From positions 1,433,549-1,497,548 of the forward strand of contig NZ_CP005986.1 of the NCBI RefSeq assembly GCF_000175575.2: a stretch of DNA of 64,000 bases, written 5' to 3'. The number at the start of each line of letters is the position of its first letter. Position 1 is the first letter of the stretch. Source of the stretch: Acidithiobacillus caldus ATCC 51756 (lineage in GTDB: Bacteria > Pseudomonadota > Gammaproteobacteria > Acidithiobacillales > Acidithiobacillaceae). The notes under the pieces were generated by a model. It made no database searches. It saw nothing but the letters and a program-made list of their open reading frames with translations, and was not told the origin of the DNA. Shown piece by piece: positions 16,961-24,325 of the stretch. A program made the translations under genes and the position numbers.

Positions 16961-18331
16961 GTGATGAAACACAGGTTTGTGCACCCGCGCATGGGCGTTA
17001 CCGTGATCGAGCTCGTGCACGGCTTCCTTGAAATCCTTGAGCAACAATTCGGCAAGATCGCGACTGAAACCTTCGCGAATGACGAGGCGCAGAATAGCGA
17101 TATCCTCGCAATCCGCGGGCAAGGTGTAGGCTGGCACCTGCCAGCCGCGCCGCCGCAGGGCATCGGAAATGGCAAAGACATCGTAATGGCGGACATCCTG
17201 GCGTAGGCGTAGGGCGATGACGGGGATGGTGTCGCCACCACCGATGACCTGGAATATTCCCATCCCTTCCAGGGCCTTCGCCAACCACAGAGCCGTATCC
17301 TGCAGATTTTTCAGGATCCGAGTATAACCTTCTCGCCCAAGTCGCAGAAAATTGTAATATTGGCCGACGATCTGGTTACCAGGACGGGAAAAATTCAAGG
17401 TAAAGGTGGGCATATCGCCGCCCAGATAATTGACGTGAAAGATCAGTTCATCGGGCAGAAAGTCGCGATCGCGCCAGAGCGCCCAGCCAACTCCCGGATA
17501 TACGAGGCCGTATTTGTGCCCAGAACAGTTGATGGACACCACCTGGGGTAAACGGAAATCCCAGGCCAGATCCGGCTGCAAAAAGGGGGCAACGAAGCCG
17601 CCACTGGCGGCATCGACATGAATGGGCACAGGGCGGCCCAGTTTCTCCGTCAAGGGCACCAGGGCTTCGTGGATAGCCGCGACGGGATCGTACTCGCCGG
17701 TAAAGGTCGTTCCCAGAACCGCCACCACGCCGATGGTATGCGCATCCACGGCAGCGACCACGGCCTCTGGCGACAAGGTATAACGGCCTTCTTTCATGGG
17801 CAGGTAGCGCGGCTCCACCTCCCAATAACGGCAGAACTTTTCCCATACCACCTGTACATTTCGCCCGAGAACCAGATTGGGTCTTTGTGCCGACTGACCT
17901 GCCTTTTCCCTTTCCTGTCGCCAGCGCCATTTGAGTGCCATGCCCGCCAGCATGACCGCCTCGCTGGAACCAATGGCAGAGACACCGACGGCCTTCCCCT
18001 GCTGCGGCGCGTGAAAAAGGCGCGCCAGCATGTTGACACAGCGGCTTTCGATTTCTGCCGTCTGGGGATACTCGTCCTTATCGATCATGTTCTTGTCGAA
18101 GGTCTCGGCCATGAGGCGTTCGGCCTCCGGTTCCATCCACGTGGTCACGAAGGTTGCGAGGTTCAGACGCGCGTTACCATCGAGCATGAGCTCGTCGTGG
18201 ATGAGCTGATACGCGGTGCGCGCGTCCATTTCTTTATCCGGCAAGCGATATTTGGGTACGGAGCAATCCATGCTGCGACTGGCAAAAGCCGGCTGTAGCA
18301 CGCCATCTTCCTCTTGCCACGATTTGACCAT
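16955..18331 (-). CDS. gad: Glutamate decarboxylase, PLP-dependent
   Basis: Gad converts glutamate to GABA and CO2, consuming a cytoplasmic proton, a classic acid-resistance reaction. The 458-residue protein has the group II decarboxylase fold: DKNMIDKDEYPQTAEIESRC near the N terminus, HVDAASGGFVAPF for PLP contacts, and the Schiff-base lysine in INCSGHKYGLVYPGVGW. The start is ATG 18331 with AGGAG upstream; the frame extends 17 codons further without support. The C terminus ends HKPVFHHN; in the E. coli enzyme a C-terminal histidine closes the active site at neutral pH, and the histidines here could act similarly (inference). No GABA antiporter gene adjoins it; the APC permease at 59651 is a remote candidate. 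A hairpin terminator follows. Confidence 0.95.
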   Translation of the reverse strand: MVKSWQEEDGVLQPAFASRSMDCSVPKYRLPDKEMDARTAYQLIHDELMLDGNARLNLATFVTTWMEPEAERLMAETFDKNMIDKDEYPQTAEIESRCVNMLARLFHAPQQGKAVGVSAIGSSEAVMLAGMALKWRWRQEREKAGQSAQRPNLVLGRNVQVVWEKFCRYWEVEPRYLPMKEGRYTLSPEAVVAAVDAHTIGVVAVLGTTFTGEYDPVAAIHEALVPLTEKLGRPVPIHVDAASGGFVAPFLQPDLAWDFRLPQVVSINCSGHKYGLVYPGVGWALWRDRDFLPDELIFHVNYLGGDMPTFTLNFSRPGNQIVGQYYNFLRLGREGYTRILKNLQDTALWLAKALEGMGIFQVIGGGDTIPVIALRLRQDVRHYDVFAISDALRRRGWQVPAYTLPADCEDIAILRLVIREGFSRDLAELLLKDFKEAVHELDHGNAHARVHKPVFHHN

Positions 18332-18536
18332 GTCCGTTCTCCTGCGTGGGTCTATGGGCGGATGTCCCCTAAACGAAGACACAAAATCCGACCCTGCGTG
18401 GAGGCAGAGGTTCCCGACCCAGTGGCTTTATGCAGGCAGGGCGCTGTGCGGGTAACCCCAGGTCTCGTCGCCACGATTCGGGTGCGCCCCAGCGCACATG
18501 GGTAACTACCGCTTGGTATCGCCCTGCGCGGACGCC
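18332..18536 (-). other. Gad upstream region with possible RNA structure
   Basis: No gene fits these 205 bases. GTGCGC-CCCA-GCGCAC (18482-18497) is a perfect short hairpin, and CCCTGC (18392-18397) can pair with GCAGGG (18436-18441). GGGTAAC occurs twice. The stretch could be a structured leader of gad or simply contain its promoter; I could not match it to a known riboswitch or small RNA. Confidence 0.35.
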
Positions 18537-19136
18537 TCAGAGACCCCACTGCGGACCGAAATCGCGGCCAAGATCCAACTGATCCAAGATGCGCGCGACG
18601 ACGAAGTCCAATAACTCGTCGATACTCTGGGGCCGGGTATAGAACCCGGGACTCGCCGGCAGAATGGTCACCCCCAGACGAGCGAGCTTCAACATGTTTT
18701 CGAGATGAATGGCGGAGATGGGGCTTTCGCGCGGGACGAGGATGAGCTTGCGCCCTTCCTTGAGCATGACATCGGCGGCCCGTTCCGCGAGGTTGTTGGA
18801 CAGGCCCTGGGCGACGGCCGCAAGGGTCCCTCCGGAACAGGGGCAAATGACCAAGGCTTCGGGCGCGTGCGATCCCGACGCCAATGGCGAAAACCAGTCG
18901 CGCTCGTCGTAGCAGCGCAGCGTGCCGGTGCGCGGCAGACCGGCACGGAGACTCTCCGTCAGTGCTTCCATGGGCGTTGGCAGCTCCTGACCGAGTTCCT
19001 CGCGCCAGACGATGCGCGCTGCCGCTGAAAATACCACGGCCACATCGCAGTCCGCCGCCAGGAGCCGTTGCAGGAGCCGCTGGGCGTAGGGGGCGCCAGA
19101 GGCACCCGTTATGGCCACTCCGATGCGCCGAGCCAT
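18537..19136 (-). CDS. ubiX: Flavin prenyltransferase UbiX
   Basis: UbiX joins dimethylallyl phosphate to FMN to make prenylated FMN, the cofactor of UbiD decarboxylases in ubiquinone synthesis. The 199-residue protein starts at ATG 19136 (MARRIGVAITGASGAPYAQR); a longer frame upstream overlaps mpl and is not used. Typical segments are GASGAPYA, SFAPLASGSH-like FSPLASGSHAPEALVICPCS, and LVPRESPISAIHLENMLKLA. It begins four bases after mpl ends, so the two are probably cotranscribed. No ubiD is in the window. Confidence 0.95.
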   Translation of the reverse strand: MARRIGVAITGASGAPYAQRLLQRLLAADCDVAVVFSAAARIVWREELGQELPTPMEALTESLRAGLPRTGTLRCYDERDWFSPLASGSHAPEALVICPCSGGTLAAVAQGLSNNLAERAADVMLKEGRKLILVPRESPISAIHLENMLKLARLGVTILPASPGFYTRPQSIDELLDFVVARILDQLDLGRDFGPQWGL

Positions 19137-19140
19137 CTGC

Positions 19141-20523
19141 CTATCCGCCACCACCGTGCACCGCCGCACAAGTGCTTTGACGCGCTTCCAGGGCGCGGAG
19201 CAGACGCTCGTGGATGCCGCCAAAGCCGCCGTTGCTCATTACCAGGATATGATCGCCCGGGCGTGCGCTGGTGGCAACGGCATCCACCAGCATGTCGAGA
19301 TCCGAAAACACGCGCTCCGGCTGCCCCAGCGCTGCGGCGACATCCCAGGATAAATCCGGAGGCGCGTAGACGAAAACGGCATCGGCTGCGGCCAGACTTT
19401 CCGCCAGCTGGCCGCGATGCACACCCAGGCGCATGGTATTGGAGCGGGGCTCCAGTACCGCCAGAAGCCTTCCATGGGGCTGTCGGGCGCGCAGGGCCCG
19501 CAGCGTCGCGGCAATGGCCGTAGGATGATGGGCAAAATCGTCGTACACCCGAATGTCCGCCACCCTGCCCCGTTCTTCCAGGCGGCGGCGTACGCCAGCG
19601 AAATGCGCGAGCGCGGCGCAGGAGCTCGCCACGGGCACGCCCACGTGGCGCGCGGCAAGAATGGCCGCCAGCCCGTTTTCGGCATTGAAACGGCCATAGA
19701 GGTCCCACTCCACCTGGCCCACCGCGCGCCCGTCTTCCAGAATTTGCCAAGCGGAACCCGCGGGATCCTCCAGCTTCAGGTCCCAATCGGCGCCATCGGC
19801 GAAGGGAATAGCCTCGGACCAACATCCGCGCGCCAGCACCCGCTCCAGAGCCGGAATCCCGCTGCGATAGAGTACTTGCCCGTTGGCCGGCACCGTACGC
19901 AAGAGGTAATGAAACTGGGTCTCGATGGCGGCAAGGTCGGGGTAGATATCGGCATGATCGTATTCCAGGTGGTTGAGAATCACGGTGCGGGGACGGTAGT
20001 GGACAAACTTGGCCCGTTTGTCAAAAAAGGCCGTATCGTATTCATCGGCCTCGATGACGAAAAAAGGGCCGCTGCCAAGCCGCCCGGACTCCGGAAAATT
20101 CCTGGGCGCGCCGCCAATGAGAAAGCCCGGCGCAAGGCCGGCATACTCCAGAATCCAGGCCAGCATGGATGTCGTCGTGGTCTTGCCGTGGGTTCCGGCG
20201 ACGGCCAGGATCCAGCGCCCCGCCAGCAGTTCCCGCGTCAACCAGGCGGGGCCAGAGTCGTAGGGAATTCCTTCCGCGAGCACCGCCTCCACGGCCGGGT
20301 TGCCGCGCGACAGGGCGTTACCCACCAGCACGAGGTCGGGCCGCGGCGAAGGCAGCGCCTGCTCATACCCCAAGGTCAGCTCGATGCCCGTGGCCGCCAG
20401 CAAGTCGCTCATGGGCGGGTAGATGTTGGCATCCACCCCCGTCACTCGGTGTCCTGCGGCCTGGGCGATCCGCGCCAAACTGCCCATGAAGGTGCCGCAG
20501 ATACCGAGGATGTGGATGTGCAT
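19141..20523 (-). CDS. mpl: UDP-MurNAc:tripeptide ligase Mpl
   Basis: Mpl ligates recycled L-Ala-gamma-D-Glu-meso-DAP to UDP-N-acetylmuramate during peptidoglycan recycling. The 460-residue protein starts at ATG 20523 (MHIHILGICGTFMGSLARIA), two bases after the stop of the preceding gene; the frame is open far upstream but only as a shadow. It has the Mur ligase ATP loop (VAGTHGKTTTTSMLAWILE), VIEADEYDTAFFDKR, and the C-terminal DDFAHHPTAIAATL and LEPRSNTMRLG motifs. Length is standard. Confidence 0.95.
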   Translation of the reverse strand: MHIHILGICGTFMGSLARIAQAAGHRVTGVDANIYPPMSDLLAATGIELTLGYEQALPSPRPDLVLVGNALSRGNPAVEAVLAEGIPYDSGPAWLTRELLAGRWILAVAGTHGKTTTTSMLAWILEYAGLAPGFLIGGAPRNFPESGRLGSGPFFVIEADEYDTAFFDKRAKFVHYRPRTVILNHLEYDHADIYPDLAAIETQFHYLLRTVPANGQVLYRSGIPALERVLARGCWSEAIPFADGADWDLKLEDPAGSAWQILEDGRAVGQVEWDLYGRFNAENGLAAILAARHVGVPVASSCAALAHFAGVRRRLEERGRVADIRVYDDFAHHPTAIAATLRALRARQPHGRLLAVLEPRSNTMRLGVHRGQLAESLAAADAVFVYAPPDLSWDVAAALGQPERVFSDLDMLVDAVATSARPGDHILVMSNGGFGGIHERLLRALEARQSTCAAVHGGGG

Positions 20524-20525
20524 GG

Positions 20526-21104
20526 CTAGTGCATGGTACCGAGACGGGGTGATTCCAGACGCTGATCGAAAAGCCGATTGGCGAGATCGTAGAGGGCGTT
20601 GAAGCGTTCTTGGATTTCCTGATACTGATTGCGCAGTTCCGCTTCGGCAGCCAGTACGGGATGGTCCTCCAGGGCACGGCTCAAGAAGTCGCGGGCCATA
20701 CCCAGCCGCTCCAGCACCTCGAAATAGGCCCAGGCATCGGGTGGTTGTGCATTGGCCGAACTCAATTCCTGTTGGTAATACCAGACCAGGGCTGCGCGGG
20801 TGACGGCGCGTGCTGCCGTAGACTCCTCCAGATCCACCATCTGCCATTCGAGGCTGACCGCGTCCTGCCAGTCCAGATAGCAGCGCCAGCGGCCGCCATG
20901 TTCGTCCACCACGTGCTCCAGACGCACGCCCACCCCTTGATCGGCCAGACGGGCGATGAGCCGCTCGGCTTCCTCCCAGTCCTCGGCGTAGGCCGGCGGC
21001 GCGCCAACGCTTACCTGTCCCATCACCAGTCGTTCCACGGCCTCCAGAAAATGGCGGTCCAGATCGGCATGGCGAGCGTACTCCAAGGCGTCTTCGGCCT
21101 GCAT
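20526..21104 (-). CDS. Conserved-looking hypothetical protein between thiG and mpl
   Basis: I do not recognise this 192-residue protein. It is acidic and almost entirely helical by composition, with no signal peptide, membrane segment or cysteine cluster. It begins YARHADLDRHFLEAVERLVM near the N terminus and has an ERLGMARDFLSRALEDHP helix late on. Its ATG shares one base with the thiG stop (TGATG), and it ends two bases before mpl, so it is surely translated as part of the thiS-thiG-X-mpl-ubiX run. Codon usage matches its neighbours. Function unknown; the operon place gives no clear hint. Confidence 0.75.
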   Translation of the reverse strand: MQAEDALEYARHADLDRHFLEAVERLVMGQVSVGAPPAYAEDWEEAERLIARLADQGVGVRLEHVVDEHGGRWRCYLDWQDAVSLEWQMVDLEESTAARAVTRAALVWYYQQELSSANAQPPDAWAYFEVLERLGMARDFLSRALEDHPVLAAEAELRNQYQEIQERFNALYDLANRLFDQRLESPRLGTMH

Positions 21105-21886
21105 CAGAAGAAGGTTCCTTCCAAAGGACTGCTGGCATTGGCGTAGAGCTTGCGTGGCATCCTTCCGGCGCGAAAGGCGGCGCGCCCCGCCTCCACCCCC
21201 AGCCGCATGGCCTGGGCCATGAGCAGGGGATCGCGCGCGGCGGCAATGGCCGTATTCAGAAGTACGCCATCACAGCCGAGTTCCATGGCCACAGCGACGT
21301 CCGAGGCCGTGCCCACCCCCGCATCCACGAGAATGGGTACCGTCGCCTGTTCGAGAATGATGCGCAGATTATAGGGATTGCGGATACCAAGCCCAGAGCC
21401 GATGGGTGCCGCCAACGGCATCACGGCCACGCAGCCCATGCTGGCAAAGGCCTTGCAGGCTACCGGGTCGTCGGTGCTGTACACCATCACCTGAAAGCCC
21501 TCGGCAATGAGCTTTTCGGCGGCGATGAAGGTCTGCCGCATATCCGGGTACAAGGTATCGGCATCGCCAATCACCTCCAGCTTGACGAGATCCCAACCCC
21601 CCAGTTCACGAGCCAGACGACAGGTGCGAATGGCATCCTCCGCCGTATAGCAGCCCGCAGTATTGGGCAGGATGGTGAAGCGATCCGCCGGCAGAACATC
21701 CAGCAGATTGGGTTCCTTGGGATCTTGCCCGAGATTCACCCGGCGCAGGGCGACGGTGACGATCTGTGCACCCGCTGCGTCGATGGCCGCTCGGGTCTGC
21801 GCAAAATCTCGATACTTACCCGTGCCCACCAGAAGACGGGAACGGAAACTGCGTTCACCGATACGAAGTAGATCCTCGTCGTGCAT
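21104..21886 (-). CDS. thiG: Thiazole synthase ThiG
   Basis: ThiG builds the thiazole phosphate ring of thiamine from deoxyxylulose 5-phosphate, dehydroglycine and the sulfur carried by ThiS. The 260-residue TIM-barrel protein has the imine-forming lysine K102 in [30 protein letters not shown], and the phosphate-binding segments [11 protein letters not shown] and [12 protein letters not shown]. thiS lies just upstream, and a hypothetical gene overlaps its stop by one base. Intact, normal length. Confidence 0.97.
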   Translation of the reverse strand: MHDEDLLRIGERSFRSRLLVGTGKYRDFAQTRAAIDAAGAQIVTVALRRVNLGQDPKEPNLLDVLPADRFTILPNTAGCYTAEDAIRTCRLARELGGWDLVKLEVIGDADTLYPDMRQTFIAAEKLIAEGFQVMVYSTDDPVACKAFASMGCVAVMPLAAPIGSGLGIRNPYNLRIILEQATVPILVDAGVGTASDVAVAMELGCDGVLLNTAIAAARDPLLMAQAMRLGVEAGRAAFRAGRMPRKLYANASSPLEGTFF

Positions 21887-21922
21887 GATTTTTCCCTGAA
21901 GGATTGAGCGAGTGGGAGCGGG

Positions 21923-22123
21923 TCACCCGCCGCCGACGGCGCGAATGATCTCTAGGCGATCGCCTTCGCGCAAGCGCGTTTGGGCGTGGAGACTTCGGGG
22001 GAGGACTTCGCGATTCAATTCCACCGCTACGCGCTGGCCAGCAAAGCCGAGATTCTGCAAAAGCTCCGCAACGTCCGTGCCGTCGCGCGCCTCGTAAGCT
22101 TGATCGTTGACTGTGACAATCAT
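21923..22123 (-). CDS. thiS: Sulfur carrier protein ThiS
   Basis: ThiS is the ubiquitin-like sulfur carrier for thiazole formation. The 66-residue protein starts MIVTVNDQAYEARDGTDVAE and ends with the required Gly-Gly (IIRAVGGG), which is adenylated and thiocarboxylated. It sits 36 bases upstream of thiG. thiF, which activates ThiS, is not in the window. Confidence 0.93.
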   Translation of the reverse strand: MIVTVNDQAYEARDGTDVAELLQNLGFAGQRVAVELNREVLPRSLHAQTRLREGDRLEIIRAVGGG

Positions 22124-22211
22124 CCGCAGATGCTAGAACTCCCACCAGAAAGCGTCAAGGGCAAAGGCACGGGATCTTGGGGTGCTCGGTGCCTGAGCCC
22201 CCCGCCGCACA

Positions 22212-22236
22212 CAAAAAACGCCCCAGAGGGGCGTTT
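22212..22236 (-). terminator. Rho-independent terminator after ferritin-like gene
   Basis: AAACGCCCC (22216-22224), loop AGA and GGGGCGTTT (22228-22236) form a perfect 9-base stem. On the minus strand it is followed by TTTTTTG, so it ends the gene stopping at 22256. Confidence 0.85.
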
Positions 22237-22255
22237 GCTTTGGGTCCGGAGTCGC

Positions 22256-22870
22256 TCAGCTCGGCATGGCCGAAATGAACGCGGCAGGGACCGGGAACTC
22301 TCCCAGGGCATTGCGCAACACCGCAAAATGCATGGCCTCGTCGCCCTCGATATTGGCGGCCGCATGCGCGAGCTCCGGATTGCTGAACTTGGGAACCACG
22401 CTCAGGTATGCCTTGGCCGCACCAATTTCGAGACCCGCCGCAAACTCGAGGACGTCCTTTTGCGTCTTCAGCTTGTCCACCGGGAAGTTCCAGGCGGCGG
22501 CGAGCTTGGCCATGGGCTCATTGAGGGGTGCCTTGGGCGCCACCGGCTTACCGCCCAGCTTTTCGATGGTCTCCTGCAGGATGGCGGCGTGGGCCTCGTG
22601 GTCTTTCTGGAAGGACAGGGCCACCTTGAGCACCGCTGGCTCCAGCAGTTTGCTCTCAGCCCCGACCTGGTACGCGGCGATGGCCTGATGTTCGGCATTC
22701 AGGGCAAAGTTGAGAATATCCAGATCGCCTTTGGGACTAGGCTTGGCCATGGAACCGGCAAGGGCCACACTGGGCAGGAGGCTGCCGGCAGCGGCGAGTC
22801 CGAGGGAAAAAAGTGCACTCTTCTTGAAAAAGTCGCGACGGTCGTGGGTGTTCAGCATTTCGGACGACAT
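22256..22870 (-). CDS. Tat-exported ferritin-like domain protein
   Basis: The 204-residue protein begins with a Tat-type signal: R11-R12 in DRRDFFKKSALFSLGLA, a hydrophobic stretch and a likely cleavage after SVALA. The mature part is a four-helix ferritin-like domain with candidate metal ligands: E60 in LNAEHQAIAAY, H91-E92-A-H94, a Glu in FAAGLEIGAAKAYL and EGDEAMHFAVLR. ATG 22870 is chosen because AAGGAG precedes it; ATG 22888 with its own GGAG is an alternative. Export in folded form suggests cofactor loading in the cytoplasm. A terminator follows, and an anti-sigma/ECF sigma pair lies upstream and may control it (inference). Confidence 0.82.
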   Translation of the reverse strand: MSSEMLNTHDRRDFFKKSALFSLGLAAAGSLLPSVALAGSMAKPSPKGDLDILNFALNAEHQAIAAYQVGAESKLLEPAVLKVALSFQKDHEAHAAILQETIEKLGGKPVAPKAPLNEPMAKLAAAWNFPVDKLKTQKDVLEFAAGLEIGAAKAYLSVVPKFSNPELAHAAANIEGDEAMHFAVLRNALGEFPVPAAFISAMPS

Positions 22871-22998
22871 GGTTTTCTCCTTGTGCATGGACCTACTCCA
22901 AATGGGGTGAAAAACCGCAGGGCGCGTCACGGGCCCCGCACATCTTTACGCGGGTGCACCGGATCCGGATGCACTAACCCAAACAAGCCCACCAAATC

Positions 22999-23691
22999 TC
23001 AGGAGCGGACGAGATAGGCCTTGAACAGGATGGGACCGGTGGGCTGCCCCGTGGGCGAGCCTCCGGCGGGCTCCATGGTCACCGCCACCAGTTCCACGGA
23101 ACGCATATCGATATGATCTGGCGCCGGCAGCACGGGCGATTCACTGGGCGAGGTCGGCAACAGGCCCATGGAGATGGGCTTGTGGTCCGGTACCAGAGCC
23201 CAAAGCTGATAACTGCGTCCGCGCGGCAGGGCGACATTTTCCAATGTGCGCAGGCGCATGTCGTGGGCATTGGCCTGGATCACCCAAGTGGGCTTACCCT
23301 GCGGGTTGGTGAGTACCGCCATGTAGGGCATCGGTGCCGGCCCAGGCCAGAGCCAAACCACCAGCAAGGCCACCGTCAACGCCGCGCTCAGTGCCGGCCA
23401 CCAGGACGCCCGCCACCAGGGCCGGGTGGATGACGCATCCTGGATCCGCGACGGCACATGTCCGGGCAACTGCGCTTCCACGGCGTGCCAGACGGCCGCT
23501 GGTGCCTCCCGCGTTGGTCCCACCAGGGCCTTGGGCAAGAGTGCATCCTCCCAGCGTGCGACGATGCGGGCAAGCCAGGGCCGCTGGCGTATCAACTGCG
23601 CAAACCGCAGCCGCGCCCTTCCCTGCAGCGTGCCCAGCACATAGCTGGCAGCCAACAGTTCGGCAAGCTTCGGAGATTTACGCAGCTCCAT
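22999..23691 (-). CDS. RskA-like anti-sigma factor
   Basis: This 230-residue protein resembles anti-sigma-K factors. The N-terminal ~85 residues (ELLAASYVLGTLQGRARLRF) are the sigma-binding helical part, without an obvious HxxxCxxC zinc motif. One membrane segment follows (WPALSAALTVALLVVWLW, about 98-115), and the C-terminal RskA domain lies outside the cytoplasm (TWVIQANAHDMRLRTLENV, GRSYQLWALVPDHKPISMG). Its start overlaps the sigma gene by 14 bases, the usual coupling of sigma and anti-sigma. The signal it senses is unknown. Confidence 0.85.
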   Translation of the reverse strand: MELRKSPKLAELLAASYVLGTLQGRARLRFAQLIRQRPWLARIVARWEDALLPKALVGPTREAPAAVWHAVEAQLPGHVPSRIQDASSTRPWWRASWWPALSAALTVALLVVWLWPGPAPMPYMAVLTNPQGKPTWVIQANAHDMRLRTLENVALPRGRSYQLWALVPDHKPISMGLLPTSPSESPVLPAPDHIDMRSVELVAVTMEPAGGSPTGQPTGPILFKAYLVRS

Positions 23692-24238
23692 GTTCCAGAC
23701 ACTCCCGCAGGGCCAACAGTCCTCGACGAATCCAACTTTTCACGGTGCCCAGCGCCGTCCCGGAAAACTGCGCCACTTCCTCATAGGTTGCGGCACGGTA
23801 GAATGCCTGGGATATGGCCTGGCGTTGATCCTGGGGCAGCTGCGCCAGACACTCCTCCAAGAGCCGCCGTTCGCGGGCACAGGGACCAGAGCCGCTGTCG
23901 GCCGAAAAATCCGCATGTTCCCAGTCGGGCTCCTCCCACTCCGGCAGATCCTTGGGCAGACGCCGCAAAAAGTCGATGGCCTGATAGCGCACGATGGCCG
24001 CTGCCCAGGCCAGCGGTGAGCGCCCCTTCTCGTAATCCGCTGCCCGCAGCCAGATTTTGAGATAGGCCTCCTGAAGACATTCTGCGGCTTTGCCTTCCTC
24101 TCGGAGTATACGCAGGGCAACCGGGTATAGATGCGCCGAGCTGCAGTCGTAAAAGCGCTTGAAGGCCTGCTGATCCCCACGGGCAGTGGCGAGCAGCAGC
24201 TGCTCCAGCGCTTCCGTATCCTCTGCAGGTCTGCTCAT
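23678..24238 (-). CDS. ECF RNA polymerase sigma factor, SigK-like
   Basis: The 186-residue protein has the two ECF sigma regions: sigma-2 (~12-80, AFKRFYDCSSAHLYPVALRI, LQEAYLKIWLRAADYEKGRS) and sigma-4 (~125-180, CLAQLPQDQRQAISQAFYRA, EEVAQFSGTALGTVKSWIRR). The start is ATG 24238 (MSRPAEDTEALEQ) with GAGGAA upstream; a TTG seven codons earlier is possible. It is directly paired with an RskA-like anti-sigma factor. Its regulon may include the exported ferritin-like gene next door, but this is only a neighbourhood guess. Confidence 0.9.
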   Translation of the reverse strand: MSRPAEDTEALEQLLLATARGDQQAFKRFYDCSSAHLYPVALRILREEGKAAECLQEAYLKIWLRAADYEKGRSPLAWAAAIVRYQAIDFLRRLPKDLPEWEEPDWEHADFSADSGSGPCARERRLLEECLAQLPQDQRQAISQAFYRAATYEEVAQFSGTALGTVKSWIRRGLLALRECLEHGAA

Positions 24239-24325
24239 CCCGGGCGAGTTCCTCGTCAATTTGGGTGCATTCGTTTCAGAGCATACCCACTGTCGCCGAT
24301 CCGCACCAGTCGCATCAGAACCATC

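Noticed and set aside
18332-18536. 6S RNA or cobalamin riboswitch upstream of gad
   Set aside because: Short similarities to known motifs (such as GCCACTG) were noticed, but the required core order and pairing are absent.
21980-23017. 345-codon plus-strand frame
   Set aside because: It is antisense to thiS and the ferritin-like gene and runs through a clear terminator.
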